NCBI GenBank assembly: GCA_900548345.1
Contig: URKA01000006.1
Span: 43,898 to 107,897 of the forward strand
DNA length: 64,000 bases
Reading direction: 5' to 3'
From: an uncultured Paraprevotella sp.
Lineage (GTDB): Bacteria; Bacteroidota; Bacteroidia; Bacteroidales; Bacteroidaceae
In this document: piece after piece, positions 17,101 through 24,871 of the stretch
Position numbering within the stretch: position 1 is the stretch's first letter
Layout of the letters: the number at the start of each line of letters is the position of its first letter
Notes under the pieces: model-generated
What the model was told of the DNA's origin: nothing
The model's database searches: none
What the model saw: only the letters and a program-made list of their open reading frames with translations
Translations under genes and position numbers: made by a program

Positions 17101-18652
17101 CATACACATTATAATGGCTGTCGCTTGTCTGCACTATCTCCCGGTCCGGGTCGCCGTCCCACCAGATACCTTCGGTTGGATAAGAAGAGGTAAGCTCCGG
17201 TATCAGGTCTCCCTTGGCACTGTATACACCTCCCATTGTCGACCACATCTCCCATCCCAAATGGTTCGGGTCTATATCCATACATTCTCCACGCCCCACA
17301 TCTACGGTGGCGGACAGAAACCATTTCTTGATCGGTTCGCCATTGGACGCATCGTAAAGAATCTGCCCCAACATATCGCCCGCATATTGCTGAATGGCAA
17401 ATGTTTCCAACCCCGGACGTTCAGGGTCGATATCACCCGTACGGAACCGGTCGCCATGAGCGATTCCCGTATTAAAGAGCGTCTTTCCGTTGTGGTCCAT
17501 CGTATATCCTCCCACCACCATCTCGTCCTTACCGTCACCGTCAGGGTCGGCAATACGTATCTGATGAAATGCCGGTCCCCCCGACACTTCATTGAACAGC
17601 TGATGCCAGTTTCCCGCTTTCCCTCCGGAAAAGTCGAATGCCCATGCTCCGTTATAATAATGATGGGAGCCATCGGTAAAACGAGTGTGGTACTCCATGA
17701 CCACTGCCGGGTGTATGCCGTCATGGTAAAACACTCCCATGTGTCCCACATGCTTGTTGTATTCGTCTCCCATCAGTTGTGAACGGTTGGTGCGCGTATA
17801 GCAGTCCTCGGCATACATCTGCTCCACAGAACATTTCTCCCGTCCGGTCATACCGTCCACCACCGTCATATAGCGCGGGGCATTGCGCACGCTCTGTTTC
17901 TCATAATCTATAATCCCGTCACCGTCCGTATCTCCGGTCGTATGACCGTTCACATACAGACCGAACGTTTTCGTATCAGGATTCCAGAACTGTGTTCCGT
18001 CGCTGGTCTGCATCACCACCTCGCCTTTTCCGTCACAATCGATGTCGTAGGCTAAAATCTGGTCATCCTGTCCCGAACAAATCAGTTCATTAGGTCCCAT
18101 CTTCACCGTCCACAGATGTTCTCCCGTGCGCAGGTAACCTTCCACATAACAATCGAGCGCATTGCTCAGATTCATGCGATTGACCACATAATCCATTTCC
18201 CCGTCTCCGTCAAGGTCTACGGGCCACACATAAGAAGTATTGAAGTTAGCCGCATCCAAAGGAGATTCCATGAAACTGATATCCACGAATATATTGCGCA
18301 TGTCGTAGTCCTTCACCCGGAAAGGAACACCCGGCTCCGACTCCGTTCCTTGGGAAACGACCGTCACCGACACCTCACTTCCCGCCGGAACAGCCGACGA
18401 AGCGGTCTTGTAATTCGTACGGCTCAGGGGAGACGGGTTTATCTTTTTCCCATCGACATACACATTGTACATGGCATCTTCCGGTTCCTGTGCAAGCCGC
18501 CTCCAGGACAAAAACACATTCGAACCGTTCTTGACAGCCACCACCCCTCTTCCGAGTGTCTGTTGTTGCCGCTGTGCCCATGCATCAGTTCCCGGCATGA
18601 ACGACAGTAACCCTGCCATCATCATTACTGCAATCTTCTTCATAGTATACAT
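14171..18652 (-). CDS. giant PL11 rhamnogalacturonan lyase with beta-helix extension
   Basis: This 1493-residue secreted protein (signal peptide MKKIAVMMMAGLLSFMPGTDAWA, possible start at 18643) begins with a PL11 rhamnogalacturonan I lyase of about 600 residues. The lyase is rich in calcium-type loops such as DLDGDGEMD, DIDCDGKGE, DTDGDGIID and DPDGDGKDE. Residues from about 640 to 1450 form a repetitive beta-rich region. It contains autotransporter-associated repeats, for example SDYTGATVINGGTVTV at about 987 and SNTWSGGTVIEGGTLAMG at about 1089. The last 40 residues (DLSGRKL..GVYIVNGKKVIR) resemble a type IX secretion C-terminal signal. Family members are usually near 620 residues. It is co-directional with the GH2 gene and divergent from its likely regulator. 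Confidence 0.9.
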   Translation of the reverse strand: MYTMKKIAVMMMAGLLSFMPGTDAWAQRQQQTLGRGVVAVKNGSNVFLSWRRLAQEPEDAMYNVYVDGKKINPSPLSRTNYKTASSAVPAGSEVSVTVVSQGTESEPGVPFRVKDYDMRNIFVDISFMESPLDAANFNTSYVWPVDLDGDGEMDYVVNRMNLSNALDCYVEGYLRTGEHLWTVKMGPNELICSGQDDQILAYDIDCDGKGEVVMQTSDGTQFWNPDTKTFGLYVNGHTTGDTDGDGIIDYEKQSVRNAPRYMTVVDGMTGREKCSVEQMYAEDCYTRTNRSQLMGDEYNKHVGHMGVFYHDGIHPAVVMEYHTRFTDGSHHYYNGAWAFDFSGGKAGNWHQLFNEVSGGPAFHQIRIADPDGDGKDEMVVGGYTMDHNGKTLFNTGIAHGDRFRTGDIDPERPGLETFAIQQYAGDMLGQILYDASNGEPIKKWFLSATVDVGRGECMDIDPNHLGWEMWSTMGGVYSAKGDLIPELTSSYPTEGIWWDGDPDREIVQTSDSHYNVYVQDYFKGRLIEIAKLSGYRYLTVYAKRAAFWGDIIGDWREELILRHVENGVCVGITGFTTDYETDIDYIYCLQEDPAYRMQCTTKGYYQSPDPGFYLGYDMPRPQLPPCMVTDLIWSGEGEWKEGCMNFTAYDRSSKAAYHDGKSVLIDLTSGADIAVNLSLAPAVVYAMPVKGQSVRLAGSGTLLGTMDLWKSQQGTLVADIPLGYSGTTYVSEGVLEVNAAINGKVDLRARGTLAGNATVGDITFEGALNHEGCRIAPGCFAAAPESRIGVMTFRNGLDITGRKVFMEMDIKGEAEADLVKVTGDLCNQGKVVFTIHADGTMPASGKFKLIEYTGDFKGSVDNFSVNGLKGVSYRIINEDKAVYLVIHEQREAATGVRWTGETDSNWNYQTENFTLDGMATGFVANDEVEFTDEATRTVVNVDELMPVKQIVVDNTKTYTFKGNGGFSGDGSLVKNGEGDLLLNLTKSDYTGATVINGGTVTVKELADGGIPSSFGAASASADNLKIGKTVLKIDNANTATNRGMTLTDSAVIQVAGGTTSFKGMIKGKGTLIKKGAGQLNITFGGSNTWSGGTVIEGGTLAMGAWNTTFGLSTSKITAKGGTIRMFDNNSSSAIPVFNNSLEVVQDKTLSFIGGSRCRVQGKLTGEGTLKISFPYVRGDVSTDMSAFKGTYEVTSGQLRLVAATDLSQATLKPGAGVYVAHYKEQNGTEQNMTTKIGSLVSDATDCTLSTGTWNVGYLGGNDTFAGVFNANATLNKYGDGILILTGESQGKVNVYAGILSLCNSSSNSNVTVNNGGMLVGTGSAASVTVNKNGVIGAGKTPDILSVGKLSLTGDLNVKSGGIICSRVRKSSFLRCDALKVDGKVTLASPVFRIELMSGSFAEGDVLKVFTVDGELTLTGTPVFEPTVPGSGLLWDASSLSTDGCIRIVADPTGIDEISADGRKDDEIFDLSGRKLHDADKRGVYIVNGKKVIR

Positions 18653-18675
18653 TTGTTTCTTATTTCCTTAGATTG

Positions 18676-18744
18676 CAAAGGTATCGTTTGCAGGCGCTAC
18701 AGAGGGATTTTGTGGTAACAAAAAGGTATAATCATGTAACAAAA
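18676..18744 (-). promoter_or_regulatory. PL11 promoter with tandem activator-site candidates
   Basis: On the minus strand TACCTTTG (18683-18676) is a -7 box 24 bases before the PL11 start. Further upstream, the plus strand carries the direct repeat GTAACAAAA at 18715-18723 and 18736-18744, exactly 21 bases apart, or two helical turns. This is just beyond the -33 position, where an AraC-type activator would sit. The regulator encoded on the other side of this gap is the obvious candidate. Binding is inferred. Confidence 0.55.
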
Positions 18745-18824
18745 TAGACATAAGCCTCTGTTTTATGGAGCTTTTTCCTTATTTTCGCATGTGTTTTCCA
18801 ATCTCCAAAAGCTACTGCCGGTAT

Positions 18825-21635
18825 ATGCATGCTGATATAAGACATATCCATCTGCTTTTGTTTTGTGCCATAGCCTTTATCTTGCCGGCACAAAACAAAC
18901 ATATCCCGTCCGCACCAACTACGGCATTTCAAGGAAGGATGGAAACGGAAACGATTGTCTGTACCGAAATGCCGGGACAGAAACTGCTTCCGGTCGCCAA
19001 TATCAACACCGTGTTTCAAGACAGTGAAGGATATATATGGTTTGGAACAAACGGAGGAGGTATCTGCCGTTACAACGGATACGACATGGACATCTTCCGT
19101 TCCGACAAAGACCATCCCGAACTGTTGGAAAACAACGACGTCACTTGCATCGCCGAGGACCGGCACAAAAACATCTGGATAGGCACAAGAAGCGGTGCCT
19201 ATGTACTGGACCGGAAAAACGATTCGATACGCATGCTACCGGACAAGGGAGTGGTCCACGAGAAGATAAAAAGTATAATTACCGGCTGCGACCACAGCAT
19301 CTGGATCTGCGCCGAAGAAAATATCGTGCGGTATTCTCCCGACGGAGTGTTCATGAACCGGTATGTATCCGCACGCCACGATGAACAAACGCACACCGAC
19401 CAGCCCTTGCTTGTGCTGAACCTGTGTCGGGATGCCGGAGGAAACATCTGGGCGATGCAACGCAAAGGCGGCCTGTTGCGCATGGACATGCACGAACCAA
19501 AGAAAGGATTCGTTGCACAGAAATGGAATGTACCCTCCTTTCCGAATGACTTGGTTGAAGACTCCCTGTCGGCATGTTACTGGGTAGCCACACGGAATCA
19601 CGGGATTGTGAAATACACTCCTGATAAAGGTGCGGAGTTTACAGAAAGTCCAAACGGCAAATCCCCCTACAAGATGCAGTATCTTCTCCTTGACCCGGCA
19701 CGCAATATCCTATGGGGAACATCGACTGACCGTTTTCATGCCTATAAGATAAAACACGGAAGTTTGGAAAGCATCAATACCCAGCCTTTTATCCCGTCAG
19801 GCAATAATTCGTTCGGCAACATGATACTTGACAGGGAAGGACAAGTATGGGTTGCCATCCATTCCTCACCGTCTTTCGTCCTGTCTTTCGACAACGAGAA
19901 ACCGAAACGGGAAACCATACAGACCCCGCAAGGCTTGGAGGAACAGCATGTCATGGCCGACCTTGTCGTATGTGAAGGAGACTACTTTTGGATTTACCAG
20001 AATAGAACCAGGCTTTCGCTCTACGAAAGACACAGCGGCAAGATGACCTTCGTCACGGATAAAGCCACACCGTCTCCCTTGACCACCAACCGGTCGCTCG
20101 AACCCTGCCGGACAGACAAAGGCGTATGGACCTGCTACGGCCACCGGCTTCTAAAAGTATGGCACGAAGGCATGGAGGTGTTCTGGCACGAACCGGAGAA
20201 CGTCAGGTTAAAATCCTATATTACCGCCTTGCACGACAACGGAAAAGGGCAACTCGTCATCGGCACAGCAAAAGCCGTCTACCTATATGACTATAAGAAA
20301 GATACCGTAAAACATCTGACCGATACGGAGGGGGCCGTAAACGATATAGACATGACAGACGAGGGAACTATATACTTCACTTCCGACAACTCTGTGCCTC
20401 AAAAGATTTCTCCGCAAGGTTCCGTCAAGAAACTCGGACACGACAAGAACATCAATTCGGTCTGTGCCGGCAAGAACGGACAGATATGGCTGTCCACGAC
20501 AACAGGCAACATCTATGTTTATCAGGACAAGACAGGAATTCTCCGCGAAGTCCCTGCAGCAGGAAACGCCAACGGAGATGCGATTAAACAAATTGACACC
20601 GACACGAAAGGTCACCTTTGGATTCTGTCCGACAGGCACCTGAAAGAATACAACCCGCAGTCCGCTTCTTTCAGAATCATACACAACAAGGACAATCATG
20701 TCAACATGGGCGTCTTCTGCACCATGAACATCATCCGCGACAGCATATACGTGGGCGGACCGGATGCGCTCTGCATCTTCACGCATTCCACCCGTATGGA
20801 CGACCACCGGGATATCCCCTCCCCTGTCATCACATCGCTGTACGTTGACGGACAGAAGCAAAGTGTTTTCCCGTCCATACAACCCCTCCGGATTGAAGCG
20901 GAATCATCCGTCATCGACATCCGGCTGTCCACTTTCGATTTCCTGCATGCCGAAACCATCCGTTTCGCCTACCGGCTGTCGGGTACACATGAGAAGTGGA
21001 CATATATGCCGGCCGGACAAAACACCCTGCACATCGAAAACCTGCCGTCCGGAGAATACAGTCTTGAGGTAAAAGCAACCAACAGATATGGAACATGGAG
21101 CACTCCACAAACCCTATTGCATATCACCTGCCAGACATCATGGAGCAGATGGCACGTCTGGCTTTTGGCATTATCCTTGCTCGTTGCAACCACCGCTGTT
21201 TTATGTCTGAGAAACAAACGTAAAAAAACGGCTGTACACGCTTTGAAAGAAAAGGAAAACCAAGAGAACCAACCCACACAGGCACAAGATGCCGACAAGA
21301 CAGAAATCAGCGATGCCGACAGGCTGTTCATAGAAAAAGCCACGGAAACCATCTGGAAAAACATAGACAATGCCGACTACAGCGTAGAGCAGTTCAGCAG
21401 CGACATGTGCATGAGCAGAATGAACCTCTACCGCAAACTCCAATCACTGACCGGACAATCACCCACCCTCTTCATCCGTGACCTACGGTTGAAAAGGGCG
21501 GCGCAACTGTTAAGCACCTCCGGCTATTCCGTTACTGAAGTATCCGACATGGTAGGCTTCTCCTCTCCCAAATATTTCAGCCGGTGTTTCAAGGAACTGT
21601 ACGGAGTGCTGCCTACACAGTACAAAAAAACATAG
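18825..21635 (+). CDS. transmembrane propeller-AraC one-component regulator
   Basis: This 936-residue protein (counted from the ATG at 18825, which gives a clean signal peptide; an earlier in-frame ATG is at 18765) has two-component-regulator propeller repeats such as DSEGYIWFGTNGGG and DRHKNIWIGTRSGA. A Y_Y_Y domain lies at about 685-765 and a single membrane span at about 773-795 (WLLALSLLVATTAVLCL). An AraC-type DNA-binding domain lies at about 820-936 (YSVEQFSSDMCMSRMNLYRKL...GFSSPKYFSRCFKELYG). It lacks the histidine kinase and receiver domains of hybrid two-component regulators, so it would link a periplasmic oligosaccharide sensor directly to DNA. Divergent from PL11. Confidence 0.9.
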   Translation: MHADIRHIHLLLFCAIAFILPAQNKHIPSAPTTAFQGRMETETIVCTEMPGQKLLPVANINTVFQDSEGYIWFGTNGGGICRYNGYDMDIFRSDKDHPELLENNDVTCIAEDRHKNIWIGTRSGAYVLDRKNDSIRMLPDKGVVHEKIKSIITGCDHSIWICAEENIVRYSPDGVFMNRYVSARHDEQTHTDQPLLVLNLCRDAGGNIWAMQRKGGLLRMDMHEPKKGFVAQKWNVPSFPNDLVEDSLSACYWVATRNHGIVKYTPDKGAEFTESPNGKSPYKMQYLLLDPARNILWGTSTDRFHAYKIKHGSLESINTQPFIPSGNNSFGNMILDREGQVWVAIHSSPSFVLSFDNEKPKRETIQTPQGLEEQHVMADLVVCEGDYFWIYQNRTRLSLYERHSGKMTFVTDKATPSPLTTNRSLEPCRTDKGVWTCYGHRLLKVWHEGMEVFWHEPENVRLKSYITALHDNGKGQLVIGTAKAVYLYDYKKDTVKHLTDTEGAVNDIDMTDEGTIYFTSDNSVPQKISPQGSVKKLGHDKNINSVCAGKNGQIWLSTTTGNIYVYQDKTGILREVPAAGNANGDAIKQIDTDTKGHLWILSDRHLKEYNPQSASFRIIHNKDNHVNMGVFCTMNIIRDSIYVGGPDALCIFTHSTRMDDHRDIPSPVITSLYVDGQKQSVFPSIQPLRIEAESSVIDIRLSTFDFLHAETIRFAYRLSGTHEKWTYMPAGQNTLHIENLPSGEYSLEVKATNRYGTWSTPQTLLHITCQTSWSRWHVWLLALSLLVATTAVLCLRNKRKKTAVHALKEKENQENQPTQAQDADKTEISDADRLFIEKATETIWKNIDNADYSVEQFSSDMCMSRMNLYRKLQSLTGQSPTLFIRDLRLKRAAQLLSTSGYSVTEVSDMVGFSSPKYFSRCFKELYGVLPTQYKKT

Positions 21636-21703
21636 CAAGACTTTACTGTTCTCATTTTTTCCTAATATTGAAGCCGCTTCTTTCCGCTTACGAGATTTAT
21701 TCT

Positions 21704-21711
21704 TAATTTTG
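21704..21711 (+). promoter_or_regulatory. -7 box of the ychF promoter
   Basis: TAATTTTG matches the Bacteroidota -7 consensus. TTTC at 21681-21684, 19 bases upstream, approximates the -33 TTTG. The ychF ATG lies 40 bases downstream. Confidence 0.55.
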
Positions 21712-21751
21712 CAGTAAAATAACAAGATAATCAATAAAAACGAAATAAACT

Positions 21752-22855
21752 ATGGCTTTAAAAGCAGGTATAGTCGGACTGCCCAACGTAGGCAAATCCA
21801 CTCTTTTCAACTGTCTGTCGAGCGCAAAGGCACAGGCAGCCAACTTCCCGTTTTGTACCATCGACGCCCAATTGGGACAAATCACCGTACCCGACGAACG
21901 GCTGAACAAACTGGCTGAACTGGTTCATCCGGGACGCATCGTGCCCGCTACTTGCGACATCGTGGACATTGCCGGACTCGTAAAAGGTGCCAGCAAAGGT
22001 GAAGGATTGGGCAATCAGTTCTTGGGAAACATACGCGAAACGGATGCCATCATACACGTACTGCGCTGTTTCGACAACGACAACATCGTACATGTGGACG
22101 GCTCGGTAGACCCGGTACGCGATAAAGAAATCATCGACACCGAACTTCAGCTTAAAGACCTTGAAACCATCGACAACCGCATCAAACGTGTAGAGAAGGT
22201 CGCAAAAGTGGGAGGCGACAAACAAGCCAAGACAGAATACGACGTACTCCTGAAATACAAGGAAGCACTGGAACAGGGAAAATCAGCCCGCACCGTTTCT
22301 TTCGAAAGCGAAGAGGAACAGCAGGCGGCCAAAAACCTGTTCCTGCTGACGGCAAAACCCGTGCTGTACGTATGTAACGTGGACGACACAGCCGCCGCAA
22401 CCGGCAACCGACACGTGGATGCCGTACGCGAAGCCATCAAGGATGAAAACGCCGAACTGCTCATCATCTCCGCACAGACCGAAGCCGACATCGCCGAACT
22501 GGAGAGCTTTGAGGAAAAACAAATGTTCCTCGAAGACATGGGGCTGACAGAATCCGGCTGCGACCGCCTTATCAAAGCCATCTACAGCCTGCTGAACCTG
22601 CAGACTTTCATCACGGCCGGCGAAATGGAAGTCAAGGCATGGACATTCCGGAAAGGCTGGAAGGCACCGCAGTGCGCAGGTGTCATCCATACCGACTTTG
22701 AGAAAGGATTCATCCGTGCCGAAGTCATCAAATACGAAGACTACATCCAATACGGCTCCGAAGCCGCCGTGCGCGAGGCCGGAAAAATGGGTGTGGAAGG
22801 CAAGGACTACGTGGTACAGGACGGTGACATCATGCACTTCCGCTTTAATGTATAA
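21752..22855 (+). CDS. ychF: redox-regulated ATPase YchF
   Basis: This 367-residue Obg-family P-loop protein has Walker A GLPNVGKSTLFNCL at residues 8-21, switch DIAGLVKGASKGEG and a C-terminal TGS domain. The family member YchF (OLA1) prefers ATP to GTP and associates with ribosomes in stress responses. The base-specificity motif here reads YVCNVDD rather than NKxD, as expected for YchF. It is followed 3 bases later by lgt, so the two may be co-transcribed. Confidence 0.95.
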   Translation: MALKAGIVGLPNVGKSTLFNCLSSAKAQAANFPFCTIDAQLGQITVPDERLNKLAELVHPGRIVPATCDIVDIAGLVKGASKGEGLGNQFLGNIRETDAIIHVLRCFDNDNIVHVDGSVDPVRDKEIIDTELQLKDLETIDNRIKRVEKVAKVGGDKQAKTEYDVLLKYKEALEQGKSARTVSFESEEEQQAAKNLFLLTAKPVLYVCNVDDTAAATGNRHVDAVREAIKDENAELLIISAQTEADIAELESFEEKQMFLEDMGLTESGCDRLIKAIYSLLNLQTFITAGEMEVKAWTFRKGWKAPQCAGVIHTDFEKGFIRAEVIKYEDYIQYGSEAAVREAGKMGVEGKDYVVQDGDIMHFRFNV

Positions 22856-22858
22856 ACC

Positions 22859-23698
22859 ATGATGACGAACATACAATATATTCTTTGGAATCCCGACCTG
22901 TTCGCTTTCCGTATAGGCGGTTTCGGAGTGCGGTGGTACTCTCTTTGCTGGTGTCTCGCATTGCTGTGCGCCTACATCGTCGTACAGCGGCTATACCGTA
23001 GGCAAAACATTCCCGACAAACTCTTCGACCCGCTTTTCTTTTACTGTTTCGTAGGCATTCTGGTCGGCGCACGCTTAGGGCACTGCCTGTTTTACGAACC
23101 CGGATACTTCCTCTCCCACCCTTTGGAAATGGTACTTCCCATGCGACAGGGACCCCACGGATGGGTATTCACGGGTTATGCCGGCCTGGCCAGTCACGGC
23201 GGTACATTGGGACTTATCATCGCCCTGTGGCTTTACGTACGCAAGACCCGCCTGAACATCATGCGCGTATTGGACAACATTGCCATCGCCACACCGCTGA
23301 GCGCAATGTTCATCCGCCTGGGCAACCTCATGAATTCCGAAATCATCGGCAAACCCACCGATGTGCCCTGGGCTTTCGTCTTCGAGCGTGTGGACATGCT
23401 GCCGCGCCACCCCGGACAACTCTACGAGGCCATCTGCTATCTGCTCTTCTTCATCGCAGGCTATATCCTCTATAAGAAATGGCCGCAACGCGTAGGCACC
23501 GGATTCTTCTTCGGTTTCTGCCTGACCACCATCTTCACAGCCCGTTTCTTCATCGAATACACCAAAGAGGTGCAGGAAGCATGGGAGGCCTCGATGCTCA
23601 TCAATATGGGACAAATCCTCAGCCTGCCCTTCGTCATCGTCGGTCTTTACTGCATGTGGGGCGGACGGTTCTGCAAGTTGTTTGCAGAACAGAAATAA
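22859..23698 (+). CDS. lgt: prolipoprotein diacylglyceryl transferase
   Basis: This 279-residue polytopic inner-membrane protein has about seven spans and the Lgt signature LGNLMNSEIIGKPTDVPWAF. It also has GLASHGGTLGLI, with the essential histidine, and GARLGHCLFYEPG. It transfers diacylglycerol from phosphatidylglycerol to the lipobox cysteine, the first step in lipoprotein maturation. Two ATG codons start the frame in tandem. The gene ends 43 bases before a 21-bp-unit palindromic repeat. Confidence 0.96.
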   Translation: MMTNIQYILWNPDLFAFRIGGFGVRWYSLCWCLALLCAYIVVQRLYRRQNIPDKLFDPLFFYCFVGILVGARLGHCLFYEPGYFLSHPLEMVLPMRQGPHGWVFTGYAGLASHGGTLGLIIALWLYVRKTRLNIMRVLDNIAIATPLSAMFIRLGNLMNSEIIGKPTDVPWAFVFERVDMLPRHPGQLYEAICYLLFFIAGYILYKKWPQRVGTGFFFGFCLTTIFTARFFIEYTKEVQEAWEASMLINMGQILSLPFVIVGLYCMWGGRFCKLFAEQK

Positions 23699-23740
23699 GA
23701 TTGGGAACAAAGAGGCAAGCAAAATAAAAAACACCTGAAC

Positions 23741-23836
23741 AAATCTATAAATAAAACTTTTATTTTTAAAAATAAAGGTTTTATTCTTGAAACCAAAAGT
23801 TCTGTTTTCAAAAATAAAAGTTTTATTTATAGATTT
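23741..23836. repeat. 21-bp-unit palindromic repeat, copy 1 (four units)
   Basis: Four 21-base units start at 23747, 23768, 23789 and 23810. They share the plan (A)AAAATAAAAC-TTTTG-TTTTATTTT. The outermost 27 bases at each end (23741-23767 and 23810-23836) are a perfect inverted repeat. It fills most of the lgt-GH43 gap. Further copies are at 47282-47369 and 58211-58260. In RNA it would form a long AU-rich hairpin. Confidence 0.88.
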
Positions 23837-23881
23837 GCAAAAGCAGGAAACAATAAAACTACCAGACTCAAAAGGAATACC

Positions 23882-24859
23882 ATGAAAAGAAAACTCTTCA
23901 TTCATCTGATTTCATTTTTCGCGTGCATACCGCTCCTTGCGCAACGCACACACGTCCCCCTCGATTCCATCCGGCTGAGCGACCCGTGCATACTGGCGGA
24001 CAGCGCCACAATGACTTACTATATGACCGGCACCGGAGGGAAGTTGTGGACAAGCAAAGACCTGAAATATTGGGACGGACCCTACGATGTGGCGCAGACC
24101 GACCCGACATCGTGGATGGGACCGAAACCGGCCATCTGGGCAGCCGAACTGCATCGTTACAAAGGGAAGTACTACTACTTTGCCACCTTTACAAACAAAG
24201 ACATGAAATTAGGCACATACCGGGGGAACAAGCTGGAGAGAAGAGCTTGCCATGTGCTGGTGGCAGACAAGGCGGAAGGTCCTTACGTCCCGATGGCGGA
24301 CTCCACTTACCTTCCGGCCGACAAACTGACGCTCGACGGCACATTTTGGGTCGACACTGACGGAAAACCTTATATGGTGTACTGCCACGAATGGTTGCAG
24401 AACTGGGACGGTACCATCGAAAAAATAGAACTGAAAGCGAATCTCAGTGGAACGGTAGGCGAAGGAAAACTACTTTTCAAGGCCAGCGCATCGCCCTGGA
24501 GCCGTGAAAAATTAGAAGGAAAAACGGTGCCCAACCGCGTGACCGACGGCCCCTACCTATTTCGCACACAAACAGGAAGATTAGGCATGATATGGACCAG
24601 CTGGATTTACGATGTCTACACACAAGGAGTCGCCTATTCGGAAAGCGGGACACTGGACGGCCCGTGGATACAGGAAGAAAAGCCCATCACCCCACCCAAC
24701 TTCGGACATGGCATGCTGTTCCGTACGTTCAACGGCAAACTGCTCATGTCCGTACACAGCCATAAGGATATAAACGGACACTACCACCGTGTGCCCCACC
24801 TGTTCGAAGTGGACGATTCGGGCAACCGGCTTGTCATCGGACGGGAATACCGCCCGTGA
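23882..24859 (+). CDS. secreted glycoside hydrolase family 43 protein
   Basis: This 325-residue protein has a signal peptide (MKRKLFIHLISFFACIPLLAQ) and a single five-bladed-propeller GH43 domain. The catalytic base is the aspartate in RLSDPCIL at about residue 38. WAAELHRYKGKYYYF at about 90-104 is the second conserved strand. At the usual general-acid position the sequence reads TDGPYLFRTQ where most GH43 enzymes have EGP. Substrates of the family are arabinan, xylan and galactan side chains; this one is unassigned. No SusC/D pair or regulator is adjacent. It is convergent with mutS. Confidence 0.88.
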   Translation: MKRKLFIHLISFFACIPLLAQRTHVPLDSIRLSDPCILADSATMTYYMTGTGGKLWTSKDLKYWDGPYDVAQTDPTSWMGPKPAIWAAELHRYKGKYYYFATFTNKDMKLGTYRGNKLERRACHVLVADKAEGPYVPMADSTYLPADKLTLDGTFWVDTDGKPYMVYCHEWLQNWDGTIEKIELKANLSGTVGEGKLLFKASASPWSREKLEGKTVPNRVTDGPYLFRTQTGRLGMIWTSWIYDVYTQGVAYSESGTLDGPWIQEEKPITPPNFGHGMLFRTFNGKLLMSVHSHKDINGHYHRVPHLFEVDDSGNRLVIGREYRP

Positions 24860-24871
24860 CACCATGCACTT

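Noticed and set aside
23741..23836. CRISPR array
   Set aside because: The repeated 21-bp units are contiguous with no spacers and are each palindromic; no cas genes are near.
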